Source: JBAVQS01 sp049694275 (GTDB lineage: Bacteria; Chloroflexota; Anaerolineae; UBA4142; SHND01). Taken from it: a DNA stretch of 30,531 nucleotides. The DNA lies in contig JBAVQS010000196.1 of the NCBI GenBank assembly GCA_049694275.1, positions 1 to 30,531 of the forward strand, given 5' to 3'. Below, piece after piece: positions 15,902 to 24,009 of the stretch (positions are counted from its first letter, which is position 1; the number at the start of each line of letters is the position of its first letter). The notes under the pieces were generated by a model that was not told the origin of the DNA, searched no databases, and was given only the letters and a program-made list of their open reading frames with translations. The position numbers were made by a program, and so were the translations under genes.

Positions 15902-17035
15902 TTAATAAGCCTGGAGCCACCAGACTGCAATTCGCACTAGAGTCCAGAATACAAGGGGAAAGAATAGCCCTGCAAAGAGCGGAATCAGGCGTGGACTTGA
16001 AATGACGTGTCTGGTCGGTTTTCCATCCATCTCCAGGAACTCGAGCTTCCACACTTGGATTGCATCGCCGGAATGCACGGTTCTACCCGACGAAATACCC
16101 CACATACGTACCAGATGCCTGAGCTGGAGTGCACTGGGAGGAATAACCCCTTGCGGCGTCTTACTCCCCTGTTTTTGCCCGACCATTCTTACCCAGATGT
16201 CCGGCGCGGGCGATTGTCCTGATCCAGGATTGCTGCTTTGAATGCCAAAAAAGGTTCCGGGGAGCATGAGTGGGCGGCGATTGATGATCCAGGTACCCAG
16301 TTGTTCGACGCTCATTATCGAGAAATAGGGACGCCTGACCCCAAAGATTGAAAACGCAAAGATGACCAGGTAGAGTCCGATCAAGATGGCTATGCCAGTC
16401 CATCCATTTAGCAAGAGCAACAGGGCACCAGCGAGCCATGCCACAAGCCAGACGGCTCCTGCCCATTCGAACGGCGCTGGAACCATTTGGGTGTTGGGAG
16501 GTGATGCGACCATGCCTGTCACAACTGGCCGCGGGGCGAGAACCTCAGCATAGGGTGCTCTACCACCTATTGTCACAACATTGACCAGTGCTTGCCAGAA
16601 TGCTCGTATCCCGTTACTGCTCGGTCGACTAAGGGGCATTGGGGCGACAGGCACGTTCGCACCAGGATATGGAGGCATGGCACTCGGCTGTGGGGGTGAA
16701 GGGATGATCATCGGATTCGGCTGTCCTTGCTGCCCATACATGGAAGGCATTCCGGCGCCTGATTGAGACGCGGCATAGGATGCCTCCTGAGACCCTCTTC
16801 CAGGCGGGGCCGGGTAGAATGAATTGGCGGAGGGTTGCGGCGATGCAATCGCTGGCGTACCCTGCGGTGTGATCGGCGTCTGGGGTGTAATGGATTGCGG
16901 AGCAGAAGGCGGCGTGTTGCCTGAAACAAACGTTCCCGCGCTCGCGGTGGGCAGAGACTTGCCGCAATTCTTACAGATCTTTGCTGCGGGCCGGTTGATG
17001 GATCCGCAATAGGGGCAAGAGCTAGTATTTTGCAT
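15902..17035 (-). CDS. Zinc-ribbon membrane protein with Pro-rich linker
   Basis: This protein has 377 residues. A Cys4 zinc ribbon (C7, C10, C21, C24) is followed by a Pro/Ser/Gln-rich disordered linker (28-140). Two membrane helices at about 191-210 and 212-233 form a hairpin. Residues 240-350 form a soluble domain with beta-strand character, and a third membrane helix lies at 351-372. The ATG has AAGGAG 6 nt upstream. The domain at 278-347 (IWVRMVG, a gap, then GDAIQVWKLEFLEMDG) loosely resembles the C-terminal domain of the next FHA protein (GDQVQLWG), hinting at a shared module. No enzymatic motif is seen. It may be a membrane anchor or assembly factor for the kinase/FHA network (inference). 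Confidence 0.8.
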   Translation of the reverse strand: MQNTSSCPYCGSINRPAAKICKNCGKSLPTASAGTFVSGNTPPSAPQSITPQTPITPQGTPAIASPQPSANSFYPAPPGRGSQEASYAASQSGAGMPSMYGQQGQPNPMIIPSPPQPSAMPPYPGANVPVAPMPLSRPSSNGIRAFWQALVNVVTIGGRAPYAEVLAPRPVVTGMVASPPNTQMVPAPFEWAGAVWLVAWLAGALLLLLNGWTGIAILIGLYLVIFAFSIFGVRRPYFSIMSVEQLGTWIINRRPLMLPGTFFGIQSSNPGSGQSPAPDIWVRMVGQKQGSKTPQGVIPPSALQLRHLVRMWGISSGRTVHSGDAIQVWKLEFLEMDGKPTRHVISSPRLIPLFAGLFFPLVFWTLVRIAVWWLQAY

Positions 17036-17082
17036 CGCTATCTCCTTTTGACCTTCGGGTTCCGACTTGTGGACAAATAAGA

Positions 17083-17110
17083 ATTATGCTCTGTGATCGC
17101 CAGCGGTAAA
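17083..17110 (-). promoter_or_regulatory. Candidate sigma-70-type promoter
   Basis: On the minus strand TTTACC (17110-17105) and CATAAT (17088-17083) are separated by 16 nt. They match the consensus hexamers at four and five of six positions. The predicted start, near 17076, would leave a leader of about 40 nt before the ATG at 17035. It sits in a 108-nt gap, so it could start a unit running to 15021. Support is by eye only. Confidence 0.35.
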
Positions 17111-17143
17111 CGGGGCGCTAGCAATGTCCGAGTTGCACGCGCA

Positions 17144-18262
17144 TCAGTGGGGGGGTAAATTGATCTGCCATTTGGCATCTGTTATTCGTCCCGCTTTCGC
17201 TACAAGAAAATAAAGGGATTTCACGTCGGGCCCCAACTTGCCAGTGACGAGCAGGTTGAATGTAAATTCCTCATGAGCGCCAAGGAAGGTCCTGGAGAGA
17301 TTGGCTATGGGCGCATAACTCTCACACGAGCCCGTAGCTGGATTCGGCTTGAAAGCTAGGTTTTGTTTCTGATTCAGCTCATCCACCACACTAGAATTGT
17401 TTCCATCAATGCTCACGGTCAAGGTCTCGGACGTCGCATTGACGATACTCACATCCATGACCAAGATTTCGCCCGGACAATCGCTCAGGAACTGCACATT
17501 TTGCACGGTCATCATCATACCGTTCTGGACCCAGGGGGCTGGTGGGATCAGGGTATTGCCCTTGGGCGTGTCAGGCAATGTCGCGGTAGGAGTCGCCGTC
17601 AAAGTACGAGTCGGCGTTGACGTGTGCGGCACACGCGTGTTAGTGGCCGTAGATGTCCCAGTGGACGATGGCGATGGTGTTGCAGTGGGTGCTGGCAACG
17701 TGAATGTCGGCGACGCCGGGACATTCGTCCTTGTAGGAATCAGCGCGCTTGTGACCAACGCAGTGGATGTTTCGGTCGGCAGCGGGAGGAGCGTGGGAAT
17801 AGAAAGAGCTGTTACGGTCTTGCCCGCAGGCACGCTCGAAGTCTGTCTGTTAATGATTAAAAGTCCGCCGGCACCCCCACCGCACAGGAGAGCAAGCACC
17901 AGTACCAGAACAATCCATCTACCTCTTGTCATACGGAGTGAAGACCTGCCGCTACCAGTGGGGTTACGCACAACGGCAGGGGGCGGAATTGGGCGCGGTG
18001 GCGGGATTGGTCCATGCGGAGGAAGCTGTGCGCCGCCGGACCCCCCAGGCGAGACCGATCCGGTTATCCGGGGGTGAAGCGGCGCATTACCCCGCGATTG
18101 CGAAGCGCCCGGTTGCTGCGATTGTGAGCCAGGTGATTGCGGCGAGTTTCCTGTGCTCACGCTACCCGATTGAGCGGGGAGCGGCTTGCCACAGTTTGCG
18201 CAAACTCGCGCTCCCGGACGATTGATGCGTCCGCAGTAGGGACAGGGTTGGTGAGAAGCCAT
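17144..18262 (-). CDS. Zinc-ribbon single-pass membrane protein with extracellular beta domain
   Basis: This protein has 372 residues. An N-terminal Cys4 zinc ribbon (C7, C10, C21, C24) is followed by a Gly/Pro/Ser/Gln linker (28-110). One membrane helix lies at about 115-137 (IVLVLVLALLCGGGAGGLLII), preceded by basic residues, so the ribbon is cytosolic. A long Thr/Pro/Ser stalk (155-235) leads to an extracellular domain at about 245-372 with strands like EILVMDVSIVNATSETLTV and FTFNLLVTG, a beta-sandwich resembling DUF4352-type or other immunoglobulin-like domains. Two cysteines, C262 and C313, could form a disulphide. The ATG has AAGGA 6 nt upstream, and the gene starts 24 nt after the kinase stop. 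It may be a sensor or adhesin partner of the kinase. The stalk is typical of Chloroflexota proteins. Confidence 0.85.
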   Translation of the reverse strand: MASHQPCPYCGRINRPGARVCANCGKPLPAQSGSVSTGNSPQSPGSQSQQPGASQSRGNAPLHPRITGSVSPGGSGGAQLPPHGPIPPPRPIPPPAVVRNPTGSGRSSLRMTRGRWIVLVLVLALLCGGGAGGLLIINRQTSSVPAGKTVTALSIPTLLPLPTETSTALVTSALIPTRTNVPASPTFTLPAPTATPSPSSTGTSTATNTRVPHTSTPTRTLTATPTATLPDTPKGNTLIPPAPWVQNGMMMTVQNVQFLSDCPGEILVMDVSIVNATSETLTVSIDGNNSSVVDELNQKQNLAFKPNPATGSCESYAPIANLSRTFLGAHEEFTFNLLVTGKLGPDVKSLYFLVAKAGRITDAKWQINLPPH

Positions 18263-18286
18263 AGCATTTCCTTGTTTAGGCAGGTG

Positions 18287-20077
18287 CTATCGTTTAGATA
18301 TTTTCCAGAGAATAAAAGCGACGAGTCCTCCCAGAGGAGCCGCAATCAGGATACTGGAATCAGAACTGGGTATGCCCCAGATGCTGGCTGCAATAACCCC
18401 GACGAGGGGAGCAATCAGTGCACTCCAAACACCCTCGAATCGATACCTGCCAAGTAGATAAATTGCTTCTGTGCCGAGCGCCCAAAAAAAGACAGTACTC
18501 GGAGAGAACCCATAAAGGAACGAGCTCCCATAAGTGAGAATGGAATAGGCAATGATCTGCACAGCAATCGCCAAAAAGGCTGCCCCGAATTTCCTCAAAA
18601 TCAAGTAGGCTAATGGCCCCGCGATGGAAGTTAATGTTACAAGAAGGAACGCTCCCAAAGAACCAACTCCCACCAGCCAACGCCCGATCAGCGCCAAGAC
18701 AACCGAAAGGATAAAGATCGTGAGCAAGTAACGGAACGCGGCCTTGCCAAAAGCGTTCACCGTAACGCGCGAGCCAGAGGGACTCGGACCTACAATTGTC
18801 GCCGGGGTCGGGTTCGCTGCGATACCGCTTGCAATCGGCGTCGACAGTGGCGCTGAGAGGGAGCTAGATCGCGACGACCCCAACGGAGTTGAGAGCGGAG
18901 TTGAGAAAGGTGTGGACGGTGGCGTGAGTTGAGATGCGGAAAGCGGAGCGGCAGCTAGAGCTGCAGGCAGTGGCTTGCCACAATCGGAGCACCTTTTTGC
19001 GGTCGAGCGATTCATATAGCCGCAGGATGGGCAGGCAAGCGTATGCAGGGCGGCCGATGCTCCAAATGCAGCCGCTTGTACACTGGGAACTGCTATAGAG
19101 GCCACCAGGGAGTGGCCGCAACTACTGCAGTGCCTGGCATTCTGCCGATTTATCCATCCGCAATGGGGACATGCAACTGCCGGCCCCAAACTAGACGAGC
19201 TCGGAAGGGGCGTAAACGCGGGGTGGGAGACCGCTTGCGGGAATGCAGACCCCGAAACAGGGTTGCCCAGGATTGATTCTAGCGCCTGCTGGAGGATGGC
19301 AGCGCTAGGGAATCGCTGATCTGGCTTGATTGCCATAGCCCGGAGAATCAGGCTTTCCATTTGCGGGGAGAGGGAAGCATTCAATTGGCGCGGCGCGCGC
19401 ATAAGCGACGGATTGTTGCTTCGCTCAGTTGCCGGCGGAGGGATGATGCCGGTAAAGACGAAATACATTGTTGCCCCAAGCGCATAAATATCCGAGCGGG
19501 GATCTGTAGTTCCACCCCCGTATTGTTCCAGGGGCGAAAACCCAGGCGAAACGGCCCGTGCACCTGGAATGGTTTTTTGGGTGGGCCGATAGAACTTGGC
19601 GATTCCAAAATCGACGAGCACAGCGCAGTTGTCGGAACGGATACGAATATTGGGCGGCTTGATGTCTCGGTGGACAACAGGGGGAGACTGTTTATGAAGG
19701 TAGGCGAGAGCATCGCAAACCTGGATGAGCCATGGCAAGACCTCGGCCTCGGTTAGTCGTCCCCGCGATTTGACAATATTTTCCAAGTCCTGACCTTCGA
19801 CAAAGTCCATGATCAGGAACTGTTGCCCGTTCACCTCGATGAGATCTGAGACTGTGGGCAGGCTCGTATGATGCAGTGTCGAAAGGACACGGGCTTCGAT
19901 TCGAAATTGTTCCTGGGATTCGGGCGAGGTCTCGAAATTTTCCTTGACGGCTACCCTGACCCCGGTGAGGCGCGTGTCAAGAGCAAGGTAAACGGCTCCA
20001 AAACCGCCTTTACCCAATTGTTTAACAATCTTGTATCGATTGTCCAAGAACGTACCTGGACCAAACCCTGAACTCAT
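18287..20077 (-). CDS. Ser/Thr protein kinase with two zinc ribbons and multi-pass membrane tail
   Basis: This protein has 596 residues. The Hanks-type kinase domain spans about 15-270 with GKGGFGAVY (22-30), VAVK (K45), HRDIKPPN (136-143), DFGIAK (156-161) and SPLEQYGGG in the activation segment, so it should be active. Two Cys4 zinc ribbons follow at 303-320 and 349-366. A Ser/Thr/Pro-rich linker with STPxSTP units spans about 378-435. The remaining 155 residues hold about five or six membrane helices. Kinase and ribbons are cytosolic. No Shine-Dalgarno is visible before the ATG at 20077, so initiation may be leaderless or weak. Position of the ribbons after the kinase differs from the other zinc-ribbon kinase of the window, where the ribbon is N-terminal. 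Confidence 0.93.
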   Translation of the reverse strand: MSSGFGPGTFLDNRYKIVKQLGKGGFGAVYLALDTRLTGVRVAVKENFETSPESQEQFRIEARVLSTLHHTSLPTVSDLIEVNGQQFLIMDFVEGQDLENIVKSRGRLTEAEVLPWLIQVCDALAYLHKQSPPVVHRDIKPPNIRIRSDNCAVLVDFGIAKFYRPTQKTIPGARAVSPGFSPLEQYGGGTTDPRSDIYALGATMYFVFTGIIPPPATERSNNPSLMRAPRQLNASLSPQMESLILRAMAIKPDQRFPSAAILQQALESILGNPVSGSAFPQAVSHPAFTPLPSSSSLGPAVACPHCGWINRQNARHCSSCGHSLVASIAVPSVQAAAFGASAALHTLACPSCGYMNRSTAKRCSDCGKPLPAALAAAPLSASQLTPPSTPFSTPLSTPLGSSRSSSLSAPLSTPIASGIAANPTPATIVGPSPSGSRVTVNAFGKAAFRYLLTIFILSVVLALIGRWLVGVGSLGAFLLVTLTSIAGPLAYLILRKFGAAFLAIAVQIIAYSILTYGSSFLYGFSPSTVFFWALGTEAIYLLGRYRFEGVWSALIAPLVGVIAASIWGIPSSDSSILIAAPLGGLVAFILWKISKR

Positions 20078-20170
20078 AGACGAAATCTAGTTTACCGCCA
20101 GCATGTTTTTGTACTCATTCAATATGATGCAACCATGCAGCCTGATCTTTCACTCCATTTTAACATGCGA

Positions 20171-21757
20171 TTAGTCTTTGACCACATATGTTCGCGTCAA
20201 GTGATCATGCCAAGCTTGCTTTTTCGGATCCCAAAGCACCCACCAATAACCAAAGTAAAAGGGTAACCCACTGATCCATGAAAGTAGAAAACGGACAGCT
20301 GCGCGCTTGAATGAAAGCGGCTGTCCCGTATCACGAACCAAGCGGATTCTGGAGATCTTTTTCCCAGGCGTTTGGCCACTATGGCTATAGAAAAGTGCAT
20401 AATAAAAAAGTGATATACCTATCGGAGTAGCCATCGTCAGAAACGAGACGATTGCACCGAGTAGATTCGAGATGGAATCATAGGAACCCAAAGTAGTTGA
20501 GGCAAACGCCGAGCTGGCAGCTGTGGCGAAGGAAGCGATAACGAAGTAACCCAGGCACCAGACTATGGTCATCAGGGTAGAAAGGATTACCGAGTCTATG
20601 ATGAATGCGACGAGCCGATCGGAGAACTCGGCGGGGTTCAGATAAGCAGAAGCGGTTATGGGCACAGCTACCTTTGGCCCGACCACGGTGGGCAGCGCCT
20701 GCGGAGGCGTTCCGATAATCGTCCCAACCGGCGGCACGACCTGCATAGAGTAGCCGGTCGTTAGCGGCAGTTTTTGAGCAGTCTGCGGTAAAGGCACCGG
20801 GCGAACCTGCGGAGACGGTGTAGCCGATTGCCAGGCAGTCTGTGGAGACGGTGTAGCCGATTGCCAGGCAGTCTGTGGAGGCGGTGTAGCCGATTGCCAG
20901 GCAGTCTGTGGAGGCGGTGTAGGTAGTTGCCAGGCAGCCTGCGGCCGGCTTGAGCCGAAGGGTAATGCCTGACGGAACTCGGTGATGCTCCCAAATCGGT
21001 TCTGTGCGTTCAAGTCCATCGCTTTGAGGACGGCTTGTTCTGTTCGCATAGAAATGGAACGCTTGAAGTGGCGTGGGAAGGGGAGGGGCTTACCGCTATA
21101 TCTTTCCGGGGCCGAGGGAGGGATACAGTTGGTCAGCAAGCAGAAAACGGCTGCACCCAACGCATAGACATCGGAACGGGGTGTGGTCCCTCCGCTATAT
21201 TGTTCTGGAGGCGAAAAGCCATCCGTCGCTCCCCGCGCACCGACCACAGTACGCGTCCCACCATGCACTGCTTTTGCAATGCCGAAATCGACGAGGATCA
21301 CTTTGCCATCAGGGCGAAGCTTGATGTTCGCAGGCTTGATGTCTCTATGGATGATGGGCGGGTTCTGGCGGTGTAAATATTCAAGAGCATCCATGACCTG
21401 GCTAATCCACTCAAGAACCTGCGGTTCCGGTTGTGCTCCTCGCTGTGCCAAGACGGTCTGAAGGTCTTCTCCCTGTACATAATCCATTACCAGGTACTGC
21501 CGCCCCATCGACTGTTCGAGAAAAAAGTCGCTGACGCGCGGAAGCCCTGGGTGCCGCTGTGCCAACCGGGCAAGAACACTCGCCTCGAACTGGAATTGCT
21601 GCTGCGATGCCAGCGATGTATCCAGATTTTCCTTGATCGCGACTGGAATCTGGAGGCGAGTGTCCTGGGCCAGGTAGACATTTCCGTACCCTCCTCGCTT
21701 GATCAGACGTAGAATCTGATAGCGATTCTGAAGCAATTGGGTCGGATTTAGAAGCAT
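20171..21757 (-). CDS. Ser/Thr protein kinase with C-terminal RDD membrane domain
   Basis: This protein has 528 residues. The kinase domain spans about 12-265: KRGGYGNVY (20-28), VAIK (K42), HRDIKPAN (137-144), DFGIAK (157-162) and GFSPPEQY before the P+1 loop; all key residues are present. The linker at 270-330 holds four copies of an 11-residue PPPQTAWQSAT-type repeat. Residues 378-527 form an RDD domain: FSDRLVAFIIDSVIL, membrane helices, GQTPGKKISRIRLV and a final WHDHLTRTYVV, matching the family's R, D and D positions. RDD domains are membrane modules of uncertain function. Unlike the other kinases of the window it has no zinc ribbon. No clear Shine-Dalgarno precedes the ATG, and an in-frame stop three codons up excludes a longer start. 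A 41-nt hairpin lies upstream. Confidence 0.93.
   Translation of the reverse strand: MLLNPTQLLQNRYQILRLIKRGGYGNVYLAQDTRLQIPVAIKENLDTSLASQQQFQFEASVLARLAQRHPGLPRVSDFFLEQSMGRQYLVMDYVQGEDLQTVLAQRGAQPEPQVLEWISQVMDALEYLHRQNPPIIHRDIKPANIKLRPDGKVILVDFGIAKAVHGGTRTVVGARGATDGFSPPEQYSGGTTPRSDVYALGAAVFCLLTNCIPPSAPERYSGKPLPFPRHFKRSISMRTEQAVLKAMDLNAQNRFGSITEFRQALPFGSSRPQAAWQLPTPPPQTAWQSATPPPQTAWQSATPSPQTAWQSATPSPQVRPVPLPQTAQKLPLTTGYSMQVVPPVGTIIGTPPQALPTVVGPKVAVPITASAYLNPAEFSDRLVAFIIDSVILSTLMTIVWCLGYFVIASFATAASSAFASTTLGSYDSISNLLGAIVSFLTMATPIGISLFYYALFYSHSGQTPGKKISRIRLVRDTGQPLSFKRAAVRFLLSWISGLPFYFGYWWVLWDPKKQAWHDHLTRTYVVKD
20807..20938. repeat. Tandem repeat, four units of 33 bp, inside the RDD kinase gene
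   Basis: Units are 20807-20839, 20840-20872, 20873-20905 and 20906-20938. The first three are nearly identical (1-2 substitutions) and the fourth has diverged. They keep the reading frame and encode repeated TAWQSATPxPQ in the linker between kinase and membrane domain. The near identity of codons indicates recent expansion by slippage, so the copy number may vary between strains. Confidence 0.9.
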
Positions 21758-21809
21758 GGGAATTCAATAGGCCAGTAGCCGCTGAGAAAATCAACCTGCT
21801 CTACTCATC

Positions 21810-21850
21810 GGGGAAGGAACAGATTCGCACCGTGCGAACAGTCCTTCCCC
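21810..21850. repeat. Long intergenic hairpin (nested inverted repeats)
   Basis: The outer arms ggggaagga (21810-21818) and tccttcccc (21842-21850) are perfect 9-bp complements. Nested inside are ttcgcac (21824-21830) and gtgcgaa (21832-21838), a perfect 7-bp pair around one base. It lies in the 116-nt gap between the FHA gene (stop at 21874) and the RDD kinase gene (start at 21757). No T run follows on either strand, so a classical intrinsic terminator is unlikely. It could be an RNA processing or stability element, an attenuator, or a dispersed palindrome. Confidence 0.7.
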
Positions 21851-21873
21851 AACAAGTGGAAAGCTTTTGGAAC

Positions 21874-22674
21874 CTATCCCTGAAAAACCACGTACAGCTT
21901 GCCTAACTGGATTGTAGCGCCCGGATTGAGCGGCATCGGTTGGTTAGGGGCAAGCCGCTGCTGATTCAGAAAAGTTCCATTCACCGAGCCCATGTCCTCG
22001 ATCATCCAAGTGTTCCGCCAGACCAATCGCGCGTGGCGGCGCGAGACGCCTGCATCAGGAGTTCCCCCAAAGGGCGCGAGATCGATATCGGGGTTCCAAC
22101 CACTGGCAAGATCAGAGCGTCCGATAATGAGCTCGTTTTTGAGCGGGACATTGGTCACCGGCTGGTTATTGATCATTAGACGGGGTGCCGCCGTTAGACC
22201 GCCGGGCATAGGCATACCGCCTTGCATGCCAGGAATACTGCCGGGCATGCCACCCTGCATCCCACCAGGCATACCACCTTGCATGCCGGGAATACTGCCG
22301 GGCATGCCACCCTGCATGCCGCCGGGCATGCCACCCTGCATCCCACCAGGCATGCCACCCTGCATCCCACCGGGCATGCCACCTTGCGCTCCGCCCTGTG
22401 GAGCTACACCGGCCAAGGCGTTTCCACAGTTATCACAGAACATTGTTCCCGCCATGTTCTGGGTTCCACAATTCGGGCAAACAATGTTACCGCCGGCTGG
22501 AGTCACCATTCCTGGTGCCGGCTGACCCTGTACTTGCGGAACATATTGTTGTTGCCCGCCACCGGCCGCCATTCCCGGACCTGCGGAAGGAACGTTGGAT
22601 AAGGGCGCCCCACAGTTATCGCAAAAGGCTGCATTGTCTTCATTTTGATTGTTGCAGTTCGGACAGTTTTTCAT
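21874..22674 (-). CDS. Double zinc-ribbon FHA-domain protein with Gly/Met-rich linker
   Basis: The protein has 266 residues from ATG 22674, which has AAAGGAG 7 nt upstream and puts the zinc ribbon at the N-terminus; a longer frame upstream overlaps the VWA gene and is rejected. Two Cys4 ribbons occur: C4, C7, C18, C21 and C66, C69, C80, C83. Residues 97-158 are a low-complexity repeat of GGMPGGMQ and GSIPGMQ units. The FHA domain spans about 165-266 with IIGRSD (183-188), SRRHARL (211-217) and GSVNGTFLN (229-237), so phosphothreonine recognition looks intact. A loop insertion (SGWNPDIDLAPFGGTPDAG) sits before the SRRH motif. It starts 13 nt after the VWA gene and is probably co-translated with it. 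Likely role: reads marks of the island's kinases. The linker is unusual and might mediate clustering. Confidence 0.92.
   Translation of the reverse strand: MKNCPNCNNQNEDNAAFCDNCGAPLSNVPSAGPGMAAGGGQQQYVPQVQGQPAPGMVTPAGGNIVCPNCGTQNMAGTMFCDNCGNALAGVAPQGGAQGGMPGGMQGGMPGGMQGGMPGGMQGGMPGSIPGMQGGMPGGMQGGMPGSIPGMQGGMPMPGGLTAAPRLMINNQPVTNVPLKNELIIGRSDLASGWNPDIDLAPFGGTPDAGVSRRHARLVWRNTWMIEDMGSVNGTFLNQQRLAPNQPMPLNPGATIQLGKLYVVFQG
22201..22386. repeat. Low-complexity repeat encoding Gly-Gly-Met units
   Basis: This stretch of the FHA gene consists of repeated 12-nt and 15-nt units around gccaccctgcat and ccgggcatg, encoding about 62 residues of GGMQGGMPG type. A longer block containing the SIPGMQ variant occurs twice. 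It is in frame throughout, so it is a coding satellite, not a CRISPR array. Such tracts expand and contract easily. Confidence 0.85.
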
Positions 22675-22687
22675 TTTTGCTCTCCTT

Positions 22688-23956
22688 TTACGGGGTATTC
22701 GTTTTGGGACCGAGTCTGACTGTCTTGCCGCTCTGGAATTTGATAGTCTTTCGACCTTCGTCTGACATCTGCCCTTGGCTTTCAAGCCGATCCGCTTCCA
22801 GACGCATTGTCTGAGCCAGATTTGTCTCACCTTGATTGATCAGCATGGTTGCAGCCTGCCGCAATTTCTGTGTTGCGCCGGCGTTATTATTGTTCTGCAA
22901 ATCCTGCAGTGCACGGGTCTGAAGATTAAATGCGGTGACCTTTTCGACGATATTCATGACTCGTGGATTGATTGCCTGCGCAAGGGCTGGATTGCGGGTA
23001 AAGCTGAGCATCACATCTGCGCGCACATGCTGATCTTGGAGGCCCATGACCGGGATGTCATAACTAAGATCGGCTTGGCCGATGCGATAACGTCCGTCAT
23101 TACGTGATGGCACTGCGAGTTCTACCAGAATCCCCTGTCCCTGATCCTTGACCAGTTCGCCAAGCGGCACCTGGATATCGCGGGATGGGTTGGGATTGAT
23201 CCCGAGGTCCGAGATGAGTGGGGCGACCCGCCATACTCGACGTGGGGTGGGGCCCTCAACCAGGCGCATAGTCAAGTGCGCGTTTTGTACAATTCCACCC
23301 TGCATTTGTTGAACGACTTCTTTGAAATACCGTGCGATTTCTTGCGGCTGCGCAATATATCCGGTTTCACCTCCACTTCGTCCGCCGACATCAGTCAGCA
23401 GGTTCTCATTCCAATCGGCGCCGAGACCGAGCGCCGTAATCTTGATGCCGTCTCGTCCGGCCTCCTCGGCGAGATGCACACACTCGGCGTCATCCCCATC
23501 CGTTTGTCCATCCGTCAAGAGCACAATTCGGTTCACCCGGGTGCCGCCCTGTCTCTGACGTACTTGCCGCAGACCTTCCCGCAGCGCCCTGGCCATTTTC
23601 GTTCCACCACCCGCCTTGAGCTGCTCGACCTGTTGCTTGAGACTGTTCTTGTCACGGGCAGGTTGTCCGGAAACGACAACCCGCGGGTCCGTGGAAAACG
23701 CGACGATAGATACGATGTCCTCGGCATGCAGCAGGTCAATCGCATGCTTGGTGGCGTCACGCAAGCGATCGATCTTACCGGCATCATCCATCGAACCGCT
23801 CTGATCGAGCACAAAAGCAAAGTTGAGCGGAACCTGGACATTAGCCAGGATCTGGCTGGGCATAATTTCGAGCAGAACATAGGCGAGTTGTGGATTTTGC
23901 ATCCACAGCAGCGTATCCTTGCTAAGAGAAAGAGTGAGTTGGACTTCACCGGCCAT
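22688..23956 (-). CDS. VWA-domain protein, intact MIDAS
   Basis: This 422-residue protein has no signal peptide. The von Willebrand A domain spans about 43-225 with a complete metal site: DQSGSM (51-56), T119 in GGGTKM, and D149 in LLTDGQTDGD. A beta-rich region follows (230-335) and then a helical tail (345-405) rich in Ala, Gln and Arg (NPRVMNIVEKVTAFNLQTRA). Domain order and tail match the other VWA protein encoded at 25762-27138, so the two are paralogues. The ATG has AAAGGAG 6 nt upstream. It lies between the PP2C fusion and the double zinc-ribbon FHA gene. The set of VWA, PP2C and kinase recalls the TerY-P type triad. It is likely a cytosolic Mg2+-dependent scaffold. Confidence 0.93.
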   Translation of the reverse strand: MAGEVQLTLSLSKDTLLWMQNPQLAYVLLEIMPSQILANVQVPLNFAFVLDQSGSMDDAGKIDRLRDATKHAIDLLHAEDIVSIVAFSTDPRVVVSGQPARDKNSLKQQVEQLKAGGGTKMARALREGLRQVRQRQGGTRVNRIVLLTDGQTDGDDAECVHLAEEAGRDGIKITALGLGADWNENLLTDVGGRSGGETGYIAQPQEIARYFKEVVQQMQGGIVQNAHLTMRLVEGPTPRRVWRVAPLISDLGINPNPSRDIQVPLGELVKDQGQGILVELAVPSRNDGRYRIGQADLSYDIPVMGLQDQHVRADVMLSFTRNPALAQAINPRVMNIVEKVTAFNLQTRALQDLQNNNNAGATQKLRQAATMLINQGETNLAQTMRLEADRLESQGQMSDEGRKTIKFQSGKTVRLGPKTNTP

Positions 23957-24009
23957 GGCAGACTCCTTTCATCTCGAACTCGATTTCGGTCGAACGATAT
24001 CTGTTGACG

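Noticed and set aside
20101..20168. gcatgtt / aacatgc inverted repeat flanking the gap between two kinase genes
   Set aside because: Arms are only 7 bp and about 54 bp apart; easily chance.
20807..20938. CRISPR-like array
   Set aside because: Units are contiguous without spacers and keep the reading frame of the kinase.
22675..22830. Longer start for the double zinc-ribbon FHA protein
   Set aside because: The extension is a shadow of the VWA gene; ATG 22674 has AAAGGAG and starts the zinc ribbon.
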